Source of the DNA: an uncultured Cohaesibacter sp.
GTDB lineage: Bacteria; Pseudomonadota; Alphaproteobacteria; Rhizobiales; Cohaesibacteraceae
DNA length: 64,000 bases
Reading direction: 5' to 3'
NCBI RefSeq assembly: GCF_963662805.1
Contig: NZ_OY759857.1
Location: forward strand, 186,001 to 250,000
Shown here: piece after piece, positions 35,423 to 44,236 of the stretch
Position numbering within the stretch: the stretch's first letter is position 1
Layout: the number at the start of each line of letters is the position of its first letter
The notes under the pieces: model-generated
Database searches by the model: none
The model's input: the letters and a program-made list of their open reading frames with translations, nothing else
Told to the model about the DNA's origin: nothing
Made by a program: the position numbers and the translations under genes

Positions 35423-36010
35423 ATGTCAGAAACCAGCGAAACATCTGTGGTTGTTGTCTACCACAGCGGCTACGGCCACACCGAAACCATCGCCAAGACC
35501 ATTGCACAGGGCGCAGAAAGCGTTGAAGGCGTGAAAGCCACCCTCATCAAGGCGGACGACGAAAACAAGGATTGGGACGCGATGGCAGCCGCCGACGCCA
35601 TCATCTTTGGCAGCCCGACCTACATGGGTTCCGTCTCCGGCCAGTTCAAAATGTTCATGGACGAGAGCTCCAAGGTCTGGTTCACACAGGGTTGGAAAGA
35701 CAAGATCGCAGCCGGCTTCACTGTGTCCGGTTCCCAGTCTGGCGACAAGCTCAATACCCTCATTCAGCTGCAGGTCTTTGCTGCTCAGCACAGCATGGTC
35801 TGGGTGCCGCTCGGCATTCTGCCCGGCAACAACAGCTCAACCGCCAGTGTCGAAGACCTAAACCGTCTTGGTGCCGCAACCGGTCTGATGGCTCAGGCCA
35901 ACACCGATCAGGGTGCAGATGTTGCGCCGCAGGCAACCGATCACCGCACGGCCGCCAAGTTCGGCGAGCATGTCGCGGCAAGCGCCAAGCGCTGGGCCGT
36001 CGCAGCCTGA
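35423..36010 (+). CDS. WrbA-like flavodoxin-family NAD(P)H:quinone oxidoreductase
   Basis: A 195-residue flavodoxin-fold protein. The FMN phosphate loop YHSGYGHTETIAKTIAQG starts near residue 13, and GSPTYMGSVSGQFKMFMDE near residue 70 contributes the flavin ring site as in WrbA and NADPH-dependent FMN reductases. It likely reduces quinones by two electrons, protecting against redox cycling. The divergent LysR gene probably controls it. A clear terminator follows. Confidence 0.83.
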   Translation: MSETSETSVVVVYHSGYGHTETIAKTIAQGAESVEGVKATLIKADDENKDWDAMAAADAIIFGSPTYMGSVSGQFKMFMDESSKVWFTQGWKDKIAAGFTVSGSQSGDKLNTLIQLQVFAAQHSMVWVPLGILPGNNSSTASVEDLNRLGAATGLMAQANTDQGADVAPQATDHRTAAKFGEHVAASAKRWAVAA

Positions 36011-36037
36011 TCCGGTTTTCTCCCCGGCTCACTTACG

Positions 36038-36071
36038 AAAAGCAGAAGGTGTGATGCCTTCTGCTTTTTTA
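36038..36071 (+). terminator. Intrinsic terminator after the flavoprotein gene
   Basis: AAAAGCAGAAGG and CCTTCTGCTTTT form a 12-bp stem around a 7-nt loop (TGTGATG), followed by a T-run. It lies about 30 bp after the stop codon. Confidence 0.88.
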
Positions 36072-36198
36072 TTGTGTGGGTGCAGCGAAGAATTGAGATT
36101 ATCTCAGATAGGATTTATGCTGAGTGCCGAACAGATCTGCGCCGCGAGCGGGCGCGCAGCGAGTATCTTTGAGTCGCAGTCGGGGAAAAGTGTCCTAT

Positions 36199-37077
36199 AT
36201 GGCAGGGGTCTATAAATTCAAAACCTCCCGGTTGGCCCGTTGGGCCCTGTGGTTGGCACGGCTGACCATACCGGTGGCCATTCTGTCTTTTCTCCTCATG
36301 CGCTTTGGTGGGGTGCACCCGTCTCTTGCGATCTATTGCTTTGGTGCGTCCCTTCTACTGGCGCTCTTGGCCATTCTTGTCAGTCTTGCGGCCTTTCCCG
36401 CGATCTGGTTTGAAGGGCACATCGGCGGCAATCGCATTTTGGGGACCCTTCTGCGCAGCTTTGTCGTCATCTTGCCCGCGCTCGCATTGGCCTATCTCTA
36501 TTTCACGCGCCCGGCATTCTCCGATCTCTCCACAAATCCTGTCGACCCGCCAGAGTTCGAAGCGGCCTGGCAAATGCGTGAGGATGCGGACAACAGCCTT
36601 GACGTCGTCAGTCTTGCCGAGCGAGAAAAGCAGGCGCTGGCTTATCCGGAACTGGCAAGCATCAGCATCGATCACCCCATCGAGGTGGTCTATCTGCTGG
36701 TCGCCGATGAACTTGCCAAGCAGAAATGGCAGCTGATTTCGGCAACGGACCATGCACAGGCTCAGGACGGGGCTCGATTCGAGGCCTACTACCGCTCGAT
36801 GATCACCGGGCTGCGCTATGTCGTTGCCATCCGCCTGCGCCCTGATGGCGACGAAAGAACCGTTCTCGACATGCGCTCGGCCAGCTTGTGGGGCCCGCAT
36901 GACTTTGGCCGCAATGCCAACAGCATCACCGGCTTCATCAGTTCGGTTGAACAGCGCGTTGAGCAGGGGATCGCAGCATTTGAATTGCAGCTTGAGGAAA
37001 TCGAGCGCCAGCGTCGCTTGCAGCAAGGCCCGATGCCGAGACCAAAACCCAAGGAACTGATCAAGGCCACAACCTGA
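36199..37077 (+). CDS. DUF1499 membrane protein
   Basis: A 292-residue protein with three predicted N-terminal membrane spans (about residues 12-115) and a C-terminal DUF1499 domain. The domain's conserved end is visible as DMRSASLWGPHDFGRNANSI. DUF1499 proteins are widespread in alphaproteobacteria but lack a defined function. I chose ATG 36199; a GTG nine bases upstream (36190) is nearly as good. It is not in an obvious operon. Confidence 0.75.
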   Translation: MAGVYKFKTSRLARWALWLARLTIPVAILSFLLMRFGGVHPSLAIYCFGASLLLALLAILVSLAAFPAIWFEGHIGGNRILGTLLRSFVVILPALALAYLYFTRPAFSDLSTNPVDPPEFEAAWQMREDADNSLDVVSLAEREKQALAYPELASISIDHPIEVVYLLVADELAKQKWQLISATDHAQAQDGARFEAYYRSMITGLRYVVAIRLRPDGDERTVLDMRSASLWGPHDFGRNANSITGFISSVEQRVEQGIAAFELQLEEIERQRRLQQGPMPRPKPKELIKATT

Positions 37078-37104
37078 CCTGAATGAGGGGGAAAGAGTTG
37101 AAGG

Positions 37105-38019
37105 CTACTTGGTCAATCTGTAACGGGCCTTGAGGTCTGGTACCTCATCGAGACATTCGACATGTCCGCGTGTCAGCAGATACTCCAACTGAGCGAACAT
37201 CGACAGGCTGGCCGCTCCGTGCAAGGCGCGGTCAACGTCCCTGTACACCACGGCCACCATCTCGGCGATGGTCTCATCTCCTGCAGCGAGCCGGTCGAGA
37301 AGCGCGCTCTCCCTTTTTACCCGATGCTCCTTCAACCCGATCAGGAAAGGGGAAGGATCGTGGAGGGCAACACCATGCCCAGGCCAGTAGACAGGGTCGT
37401 CCCGTTCCATCAGTCTGTCGAGGCTGCTCATATAATCTTCCATCGACCCGTCCGGCGGGGCAACAATCGACGTCGACCATGCCATGACGTGATCAGCTGA
37501 AAACATGCCGCTGCCGTCTGCGAATGCAAAGCACAGATGGTTGGCCGTGTGCCCGGGAAGATGGAGCACATCGAGCGCCCAGCCCTTGCCCTCTATCCGA
37601 TCACCATCCCTGATCAGGTGATCAATGACAAGGTCCCGATCACCGGAAGCGTCAAGCGCGTTGATTTCACCCAGATGCAACGGTCGGGCAGGGCGATGGG
37701 GACCCTCCGCATAGATCGGAGCGCCACAACGATCCTGAAGCAGTTTTGCACCCGGTGAATGATCCGAATGGGTGTGGCTGATCAGGATTTTGCTTATTTT
37801 TTCGCCCCTTGTCGCGTCGAGCAGCGCATTGACATGTGCATAATCCACAGGCCCTGGATCAAGAACGGCAACCTCGCCTTCGCCAATAATGTAGCTGTTG
37901 GTACCACTAAAGGTGAAGGGGCCGGGATTGTTACAGGTCAGCCTGCGGACACCCGGAGCAATCTCTTTGGCGACGCCATGGTCGGTGAGGAAGGTCTGAT
38001 CGAATTTCAAGCTTGCCAT
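37105..38019 (-). CDS. Metallo-beta-lactamase-fold hydrolase (LACTB2-like)
   Basis: This 304-residue MBL-fold enzyme has the metal-binding SHTHSDHSPGAK motif near residue 81, a downstream HLPGHTANHLCF histidine near residue 155 and DHVMAWS near residue 177, so both metal sites look complete. The C-terminal helical domain is like that of LACTB2/glyoxalase-II relatives, whose substrates range from thioesters to RNA. The sequence does not decide the substrate. Confidence 0.82.
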   Translation of the reverse strand: MASLKFDQTFLTDHGVAKEIAPGVRRLTCNNPGPFTFSGTNSYIIGEGEVAVLDPGPVDYAHVNALLDATRGEKISKILISHTHSDHSPGAKLLQDRCGAPIYAEGPHRPARPLHLGEINALDASGDRDLVIDHLIRDGDRIEGKGWALDVLHLPGHTANHLCFAFADGSGMFSADHVMAWSTSIVAPPDGSMEDYMSSLDRLMERDDPVYWPGHGVALHDPSPFLIGLKEHRVKRESALLDRLAAGDETIAEMVAVVYRDVDRALHGAASLSMFAQLEYLLTRGHVECLDEVPDLKARYRLTK

Positions 38020-38505
38020 GCTGATTGACGGCCCCTTGAGCCGATGAAAGCGCTTTCGCTCTCTGGTTGTCGTTGCTGCCTATGCTTAGCAGAAGTGACT
38101 ATGTCCTTCAAATCCTGTCACAATTAGCGATTGTCTTACAGACTTCTCTTCATGAGAGTGTCTATTTATATGTTCAATCAGGAATTTTACTTGACCTCCA
38201 AATAGGTAGTTGTGCGTAATTTATGCCAAAAAAATAATGAGTTTTTATAAATTTCAAAGTAAAAATTGAACACTTGTCCAATTTTGCATGAGTAAGAAAT
38301 AAAAATATTGCCTCCATATATTCGAAATAAAATTTTGTACAGGGTCGGACAGAGAGTAAATGGCTTAATAAATTTGGACATACATTGATTTAAACATCTT
38401 TTAACTAGACATATGAAGACTATCGGTTAGTTGAAATGCCTTTGGTTGCCTCCGGTACGGTTGAAAAGGCATAGCTTGTTTTACTTGTCAGGTGTTGCTT
38501 TCGCT
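38020..38505. other. AT-rich 486-bp intergenic region
   Basis: Between the divergent MBL and PAS genes, 38090-38440 is unusually AT-rich compared with the rest of the window. A 64-codon minus-strand open frame (38187-38381) has biased, phenylalanine- and lysine-rich translation and no ribosome site, so I do not call it. The region should hold promoters of both genes. Confidence 0.5.
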
Positions 38506-39057
38506 ATGGGACAGTCAGATTTTACATCAGGTGTTGAGAGATTCTTTGATCCAGATGAGATCATTGTCAGCAAAACGGATCTCAAAGGGCGCCTTACCTA
38601 TGCCAATCGCCCGTTTCTCGAGCTTTCGGGATACACCGAAAAAGAGGTGCTGGGCCAGCCACACAGCATGATTCGCCACCCGGAAATGCCCCGCTGCATT
38701 TTCAAGCTGCTCTGGGGTTCGATAGAACAGGGCAAGGAAATTTTTGCTTACGTCAACAACAGGGCGAAGAACGGTGACAATTATTGGGTCTATGCCCACG
38801 TGACACCGAGCCTGAGTGTTGATGGTCAGGTGGTGGGATATCACTCCAACCGGCGTGTGCCGGACCGGGATATCCTCGAAAAGGAAGTCTTCCCGCTCTA
38901 CGCAAAGCTGCGCTCCATCGAAGGTCAGCACACCAACCGCAAGGACGGCCTGCTCGCCAGCGAAAAGGCGCTCAATGATGTGCTTGCGGAAAAGGGCGTG
39001 GAATATACCGAGTTCATCGTAACGTTGGGACAGCGCAGAAGGCGCGGCTATCGTTAA
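38506..39057 (+). CDS. PAS-domain protein preceding a chemoreceptor
   Basis: A 183-residue protein with an Aer-like PAS domain (about 10-125; DEIIVSKTDLKGRLTYANRPFLELSGY and NRAKNGDNYWVYAHVTP). This PAS type often binds FAD and reports redox state to chemotaxis. It ends RRRRGYR then TAA. The reading frame beyond this stop stays open for 17 codons into the downstream soluble chemoreceptor gene, which lacks a sensor domain of its own. ATG 38506 is chosen because it starts the conserved domain; an earlier start at 38431 is also open. Confidence 0.75.
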   Translation: MGQSDFTSGVERFFDPDEIIVSKTDLKGRLTYANRPFLELSGYTEKEVLGQPHSMIRHPEMPRCIFKLLWGSIEQGKEIFAYVNNRAKNGDNYWVYAHVTPSLSVDGQVVGYHSNRRVPDRDILEKEVFPLYAKLRSIEGQHTNRKDGLLASEKALNDVLAEKGVEYTEFIVTLGQRRRRGYR

Positions 39058-39074
39058 GGCAGCAGTCAGAAGAA

Positions 39075-39094
39075 TCTGTGGACTTCACCACAGA
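39075..39094 (+). other. Small hairpin between the PAS and chemoreceptor genes
   Basis: TCTGTGG and CCACAGA form a 7-bp stem with a 6-nt loop in the 66-bp gap. A short T-run (TTTTT at 39106-39110) follows after 11 nt, too far for a standard terminator. Confidence 0.4.
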
Positions 39095-39123
39095 GATTAG
39101 TTGGGTTTTTGGGGTATGAGCCA

Positions 39124-40284
39124 ATGACATTTGGAAGCAAGAAGGCTTCGATCAGAAGAGCCATTGAGGTTTGCAACGCCGTCTCCAAAGGAGATTTCGA
39201 AGCCCGGATCTTGAATATCCCGGAACGGGGTGAAACCGCCGAGTTGATGCATGCAATCAACCAGTTGATCGACCGCACGGATGCCTACATCAGGGAATCC
39301 AAAGCCTGTCTCGACTATGTCTCTCGCAACCAGCATTTCCGCCTGATCGCGGAAAAGGGCATGATCGGCAATTTCAAGGCCGCTGCGGAGAGCATCAACA
39401 AGGCGACCTATCAGATCAAGCAGCGTCATGATGGCTTCTGCGAGCTCGGTGCGCGGTTCGAAACCGATCTCGAGAATATCGTCGGTGACATGACCACGAT
39501 GATCAAGGAGCTCCAGGATTCCTCACGGCAAGTGTCCCAGGCGTCCAACAGCGCCAAGGAACAGTCCCTTGTGGCCGCGTCCGGCGCCGAAGAGGCATCG
39601 ACCAACATGCAGTCGATCGCATCTGCCGTCGAGGAACTGAGTGCCTCGATCGCCGAAATCAACGCACAGGTCGTGAACAGTTCCGACATCGCCCGCCAGT
39701 CGGTCGACAAGTCCCACGACATGAGTGGTGAGATCTCGGGTCTGGCGAGCGCCTCGCAGGAAATCGGTGACGTCATTGCGCTGATCTCCGACATTGCCGC
39801 ACAGACAAACCTTCTGGCCCTCAATGCCACCATCGAGGCGGCGCGAGCAGGCGAAGCGGGCAAGGGCTTTGCCATCGTGGCTCAGGAGGTCAAGAGCCTG
39901 TCCACCCAGACAGCGAACGCTACAGAACAGATCGCCCGTCAGATCGACGGCATTCAGGCTGCCACCTCGCGGGCCGTGCGTGCCAACGACGAGATTTCCG
40001 CGACCATTGAACGGGTCAGCGAAATCTCTGCCGCGATTGCAGCAGCGGTTGAGCAGCAGAGCTCGGCCACCAAGGAAATCGCAGGCAATGTCGAAGAAGC
40101 CGCCGGTGGAACCCAGCATGTCAGTGCCGGGATCAGCGAGGTCAACGAGGCGACAGCCGCGACAGAGAAAACGGCTCTCAATGTGCTCGCCGTCTCCGAG
40201 AAGATGGTCGAGAAGGAAAGAGGCCTCGACAATCTGCGCAAGGAACTGGTCGACTTCCTTGTCGAAGTGCGCAAGGTGGGGTGA
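39124..40284 (+). CDS. Soluble methyl-accepting chemotaxis protein
   Basis: This 386-residue receptor has no membrane span. Residues about 10-110 form helices resembling HAMP-like linkers, and about 125-380 form the signalling hairpin. The tip, with AAQTNLLALNATIEAARAGE near residue 225, is the conserved CheA/CheW contact. Its sensor input is probably the PAS protein encoded just upstream in the same frame. ATG 39124 is used; a TTG five codons upstream is an alternative. A bidirectional terminator follows. Confidence 0.85.
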   Translation: MTFGSKKASIRRAIEVCNAVSKGDFEARILNIPERGETAELMHAINQLIDRTDAYIRESKACLDYVSRNQHFRLIAEKGMIGNFKAAAESINKATYQIKQRHDGFCELGARFETDLENIVGDMTTMIKELQDSSRQVSQASNSAKEQSLVAASGAEEASTNMQSIASAVEELSASIAEINAQVVNSSDIARQSVDKSHDMSGEISGLASASQEIGDVIALISDIAAQTNLLALNATIEAARAGEAGKGFAIVAQEVKSLSTQTANATEQIARQIDGIQAATSRAVRANDEISATIERVSEISAAIAAAVEQQSSATKEIAGNVEEAAGGTQHVSAGISEVNEATAATEKTALNVLAVSEKMVEKERGLDNLRKELVDFLVEVRKVG

Positions 40285-40304
40285 TCTCCGGCCAACTGGA
40301 TATG

Positions 40305-40340
40305 AAAAAACGGCGTTTCGAAAGAAGCGCCGTTTTTTTT
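40305..40340. terminator. Bidirectional terminator between chemoreceptor and pgm
   Basis: AAAAAACGGCG and CGCCGTTTTTT form an 11-bp stem with a 12-nt loop. A-runs and T-runs on the two sides let it serve both convergent genes. Confidence 0.9.
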
Positions 40341-40374
40341 GTTTCGTATCAGAAGGACCGAAAGCCGATGTGCA

Positions 40375-42006
40375 TCAGGTGATGACGTTTGGCTCGCTGC
40401 GCCCGATGCTATTGGCAAGGTCCGTGAGCTCGAGCATGGCGGCAACAACGCCCTTGAGCGCGACTTGCGGGTCAAGGCTGTGATCGCCGTGTGAATCCAC
40501 ATATTGCTCGAGATAGACGCGCAAGGTTGCTCCTTCTGTGCCGGTGCCGGACAGACGGAATACGGTCCGCGCCCCGCCTTCGAACCAGACCCTGAGGCCT
40601 TGTCCCGTGCTGACCGAACCATCGACCGGGTCATTATAGGCGAACTCATCTGCCTTGGTCACGGCAAGACCGGCAAAGCTCTTGCCCGGCAGACTGTCGA
40701 GCTGGGCGCGCAACCCGTCGATCAGATTGTTGGCCGCATCGGTCGGGATCGCTTCATAGTCATAGCGAGAATAATAATCGCGACCAAAGGTCATCCAGTG
40801 ATCGAGAAGGATGTCTTTCACCGGCTCACGCCGCTCCGCAAGGATGTTGAGCCAAAGGAGAACCGCCCACAGACCGTCCTTCTCGCGAACATGGTTGGAG
40901 CCGGTGCCCGCGCTTTCCTCACCACAGATCGTAACCTTGTCCGCATCAAGAAGGTTGCCGAAAAATTTCCAGCCCGTCGGGGTCTCATAGATTCCGATAT
41001 GCATCTTCGCGGCAACCCTGTCACAGGCCGCGCTCGTCGGCATGGACCGGGCGATGCCCGACAGGCCATCACGATAGGCCGGAGCGTAGTGGGCGTTGGC
41101 CGCCAGAAGCGCCAGACTGTCCGACGGAGTGACATAGGCATGACGTCCGATGATCATGTTGCGGTCGCCATCACCATCCGAGGCGGCGCCAAAACAGGGC
41201 GCATTGGCCGACATCATCAGATCCATCAGGCTCTTGGCCCAGACCGGGTTGGGGTCGGGATGACCGCCGCCGAAGTCTTCGCTCGGGGTGGCATTGATGA
41301 CGGTGCCTTCGGGCGCGCCAAGTGCCCCTTCAAGGATCGCCTTGGCATAGGGACCCGTGACCGCGTGCATGGCGTCGAACACCATGGTGAAGCCACCGGC
41401 AAACAGGTTGCGAATGTGCACGAAGTCGAACAGGGAGGCCATAAGCTCCTTGTAGTCTTTCACCGGATCAACGACCTGAATGGTCATATCGCCCATCTTG
41501 CTTTCGCCAATCGAAGCCAGATCCACCATGGGCGCATCAGCAATTTTATACTCGCTCAGCGAACAGGTCTGATCATAGATCGCTTCGGTGACGCCTTCCG
41601 GTGCCGGACCGCCGTTGGAAACGTTGTATTTGACGCCGAAGTCTTCATCGATGCCGCCGGGGTTGTGGCTGGCTGACAGAATGAGACCTCCATTGGTCTT
41701 GTTCTTGCGAATGAGGTTCGAGGCTGCGGGCGTCGAGAGCAGGCCGTTCTGCCCGACAATGACCTTCGCCGCGCCATTGGCTGCTGCCATCTTCAGGATT
41801 GTCTGAATGGCCTGACGGTTGAAATATCGGCCATCGCCTCCCACGACGAAGCACTTGCCTTCTGCTCCATCGATGGCGTTGAACACCGATTGGATGAAAT
41901 TCTCAAGATATCCCGGCTCCATGAACACCCGGGTCTTCTTGCGAAGTCCGGAGGTGCCGGGTTTCTGCCCTGCGATGGGTTGGCAGGCAATGGTATCGAT
42001 TTTCAT
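40375..42006 (-). CDS. pgm: Phosphoglucomutase (alpha-D-glucose specific)
   Basis: A 543-residue enzyme interconverting glucose 1-phosphate and glucose 6-phosphate for polysaccharide synthesis and glycogen use. The catalytic phosphoserine lies in LSASHNPGG near residue 120, the metal-binding loop is DGDGDRN near residue 295, and the sugar-binding loop is GEESAGTGS near residue 370. The start at 42006 has CTGGAG upstream and begins MKIDTIACQPIAGQKPGTSG as in eukaryote-like Pgm; an open extension to 42189 is rejected. Monocistronic. Confidence 0.93.
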   Translation of the reverse strand: MKIDTIACQPIAGQKPGTSGLRKKTRVFMEPGYLENFIQSVFNAIDGAEGKCFVVGGDGRYFNRQAIQTILKMAAANGAAKVIVGQNGLLSTPAASNLIRKNKTNGGLILSASHNPGGIDEDFGVKYNVSNGGPAPEGVTEAIYDQTCSLSEYKIADAPMVDLASIGESKMGDMTIQVVDPVKDYKELMASLFDFVHIRNLFAGGFTMVFDAMHAVTGPYAKAILEGALGAPEGTVINATPSEDFGGGHPDPNPVWAKSLMDLMMSANAPCFGAASDGDGDRNMIIGRHAYVTPSDSLALLAANAHYAPAYRDGLSGIARSMPTSAACDRVAAKMHIGIYETPTGWKFFGNLLDADKVTICGEESAGTGSNHVREKDGLWAVLLWLNILAERREPVKDILLDHWMTFGRDYYSRYDYEAIPTDAANNLIDGLRAQLDSLPGKSFAGLAVTKADEFAYNDPVDGSVSTGQGLRVWFEGGARTVFRLSGTGTEGATLRVYLEQYVDSHGDHSLDPQVALKGVVAAMLELTDLANSIGRSEPNVIT

Positions 42007-42240
42007 ATTGCAGACTCCAGGTCGAATATTGTGCAACCTTAACGTTGTCATTGCGTGGCGAACATAGATTTGAATCAAATTGCAGAGGAAGAAATGAATT
42101 TTATCTCCTCTCCGCAAGCAATTATCCGGTGTCTTTCGTAAGGGAACCCGGTCACAGGGCATCTGGTTCCACAAATCGAGCAGGCACATTTCGGTCGAAC
42201 ATAAAGGACTTTGGACGCTGCTGTGTGACGATCAGGGCTT

Positions 42241-43134
42241 TCAGCGCACGCGGCGGCTGTTGAGCAGGATGCCAAGCCCGATAAAAGCGATGCCTAGGAT
42301 ATGATAGCCTTGCAACCGCTCGCCAAGGAACGCCACGGCGAGAATGGCCACCCAGCCGGGCATCAGATGAATGGAAATACCGGCCTTGGCCGGTCCGATC
42401 AGACTGACACCCTTGTTGTAGCTCGCGTAGGCCAGCAGCGAGGCAATGAAGGTGATATAGGCAACGGTCATCATCGAGAGGGGCGTCACCGGCATAGCCT
42501 TGATCGTCAGGCTTTCCCAGACATAGAGCGGCAAAAGCATGACGGCCCCCGCGCCGGTGATCAGGGTCAGCATGACGAGCGGGTCGAGGGTGTCAGGGCG
42601 CATCTTCACGGTGATCGAATAGCCAGCCCAGACCAGAGCCGCCGCCACCATCCAGATGTCACCGACCGTGAAGGTCACCTCAAGCAGCCGTTCCAGATTG
42701 CCGTGGGTGATGACGATCGCCACGCCAACAAAGGACACGATGATGCCCGCGATCTGCGCCCAGCCGATGCGATCCTTGAGGAAAATGACCGAAAACAGCG
42801 AAATGAAGGCCGGACTTGTCGCCAGAATGAGCGTGACGTTGATGGCGGTCGTCGTATGAAGCGCCTGATATTGCAGTGGGTTGAAGGCGGCAATGCCAAG
42901 AGCCGACATGGCCGTCAGCAGCTTCCATTCCCGTTTGATCACCGGCCAGTTGGTCTTGAATTTCGGCGCGGTGAAGAACAACAGGACGCCACAGCACAAC
43001 GCCCAGCGCCAGAAGGACATGCCCAACGGTGGCAGATCACTTCGCACGGCGCGTCCGATGACGATATTGCCGCTCCAGGCCAGGGTTGCGGTGGCAAGAA
43101 GGGCAAAGGCGAGAATGGTCTGATTGGTCTTCAT
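42241..43134 (-). CDS. DMT-superfamily (EamA) transporter
   Basis: This 297-residue inner-membrane protein has ten predicted spans in two EamA repeats (about 10-140 and 155-290). EamA proteins are usually exporters of metabolites or amino acids; the substrate is not readable. It lies 133 bp behind the secreted hydrolase on the same strand, with a probable separate promoter. Confidence 0.83.
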   Translation of the reverse strand: MKTNQTILAFALLATATLAWSGNIVIGRAVRSDLPPLGMSFWRWALCCGVLLFFTAPKFKTNWPVIKREWKLLTAMSALGIAAFNPLQYQALHTTTAINVTLILATSPAFISLFSVIFLKDRIGWAQIAGIIVSFVGVAIVITHGNLERLLEVTFTVGDIWMVAAALVWAGYSITVKMRPDTLDPLVMLTLITGAGAVMLLPLYVWESLTIKAMPVTPLSMMTVAYITFIASLLAYASYNKGVSLIGPAKAGISIHLMPGWVAILAVAFLGERLQGYHILGIAFIGLGILLNSRRVR

Positions 43135-43267
43135 CGGGGCGAACTTGGAATGAGGCAGTGCCGTGCGTGAACACGAAGCGGGAAGGATATCTCAAATCCT
43201 TCGCACACTTTATCGATGAGCGAAAGCACAAAAGCCCTCACTCCGGTCTGCCAGACGCGATGACGCG

Positions 43268-44236
43268 CTAGTTTTTGAGCGACAGCATCCAGTTCAGCGT
43301 GTCGCGCCAATCCAGCATCCGGATCGGTGTGCCATGCTTGCCAGTCTCGAAGATTGCGAGCCTGATCGGATAGGTTGGCTTGAGTGTCTTGACCGTCTCG
43401 AAAAAGTCGAGCTGTCCCTTCCACGGAAAAGCGCTGTCCCATGTGCCATGACCGATGAACAGTGGTATGGAGGCCCCTGTCGACTGGAAGGCTGCGGAGG
43501 AGAAAAGCGTGTCATTGCGGGCAACGCCAAGCAGCAACAGCCCATCAACCATAGACGCAGCATTGGCATCGGCCAGAATCTGCCAGCAGATTTCACCGCC
43601 CATCGAACCGCAGGCGACAAACACAGCCGCGCCGGGTGAGCGGGCTTTCTGGCTGGCGATCAGGGCCTTGATCTCTTGGCCACCACGATCGCCAAAGTCT
43701 GAGAAGTCCGGCGAGATATAGAGCCCGTTGTTGCGCACCATCAGGTTCTTGATTCGGTTGAAATTGCCGCCGAAGGACCAGTCATCCACCCCCTGATGCC
43801 GGTTGCCGCCTTTGCCGTGCAGATAGACGACGATGATATCAGCGCCACCTGCGGTCTTGCCGACGGCCTCATATTTGAGGGCACGTCCATTGACGCTGTA
43901 GTCAAACGTGGCCTGACTGCTGTTCGGTTTGAAGGAGATGTAATAGCTTTTCACCTTCTTGACCGGCAGCTCGTCCCGATCATTGATGTCGCGCTGCGCC
44001 TTGTAGTCGACCCGAACGAGGTCGCCACCATAGCGGCTTTCGAGCACGTCCGGATAGCGGAACAGGCGGTCCTTGTAGGAGGATAGACGAAGGGCGTGAC
44101 TTGACGCCGATGTCGACACCAATAGGACGCCTGCAAGCATCAGACTGGAGAGTGATGACACAGATGACCGGGCAACGGCGTGCCGGAGGCCAGTCCATAG
44201 GGTAGAAAGGGCTGGTCGCTGGAAAGCGAAAATCAT
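43268..44236 (-). CDS. Secreted alpha/beta hydrolase with unusual nucleophile elbow
   Basis: A 322-residue protein with a long N-terminal tail and a hydrophobic export segment (about 25-48). The hydrolase core shows HGKGGNRHQGVDDW near residue 125 and a nucleophile elbow CGSMGG instead of the usual G-x-S-x-G; GTWDSAFPW and GKHGTPIR could supply the acid and histidine. An esterase or peptidase-like role in the envelope is likely. Start ATG 44236 overlaps the MATE gene stop by 4 bp; an upstream start at 44278 is less likely. Confidence 0.7.
   Translation of the reverse strand: MIFAFQRPALSTLWTGLRHAVARSSVSSLSSLMLAGVLLVSTSASSHALRLSSYKDRLFRYPDVLESRYGGDLVRVDYKAQRDINDRDELPVKKVKSYYISFKPNSSQATFDYSVNGRALKYEAVGKTAGGADIIVVYLHGKGGNRHQGVDDWSFGGNFNRIKNLMVRNNGLYISPDFSDFGDRGGQEIKALIASQKARSPGAAVFVACGSMGGEICWQILADANAASMVDGLLLLGVARNDTLFSSAAFQSTGASIPLFIGHGTWDSAFPWKGQLDFFETVKTLKPTYPIRLAIFETGKHGTPIRMLDWRDTLNWMLSLKN

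Noticed and set aside
38187..38381. 64-codon minus-strand open frame in the AT-rich gap
   Set aside because: No ribosome-binding site, biased Phe/Lys/Tyr composition typical of translated AT-rich spacer, and no neighbour relation.
33371..38505. A transferred island between two AT-rich gaps
   Set aside because: The GNAT-LysR-flavoprotein-DUF1499-MBL block has codon use and GC like its neighbours, and there are no integrase, repeat or tRNA boundaries.
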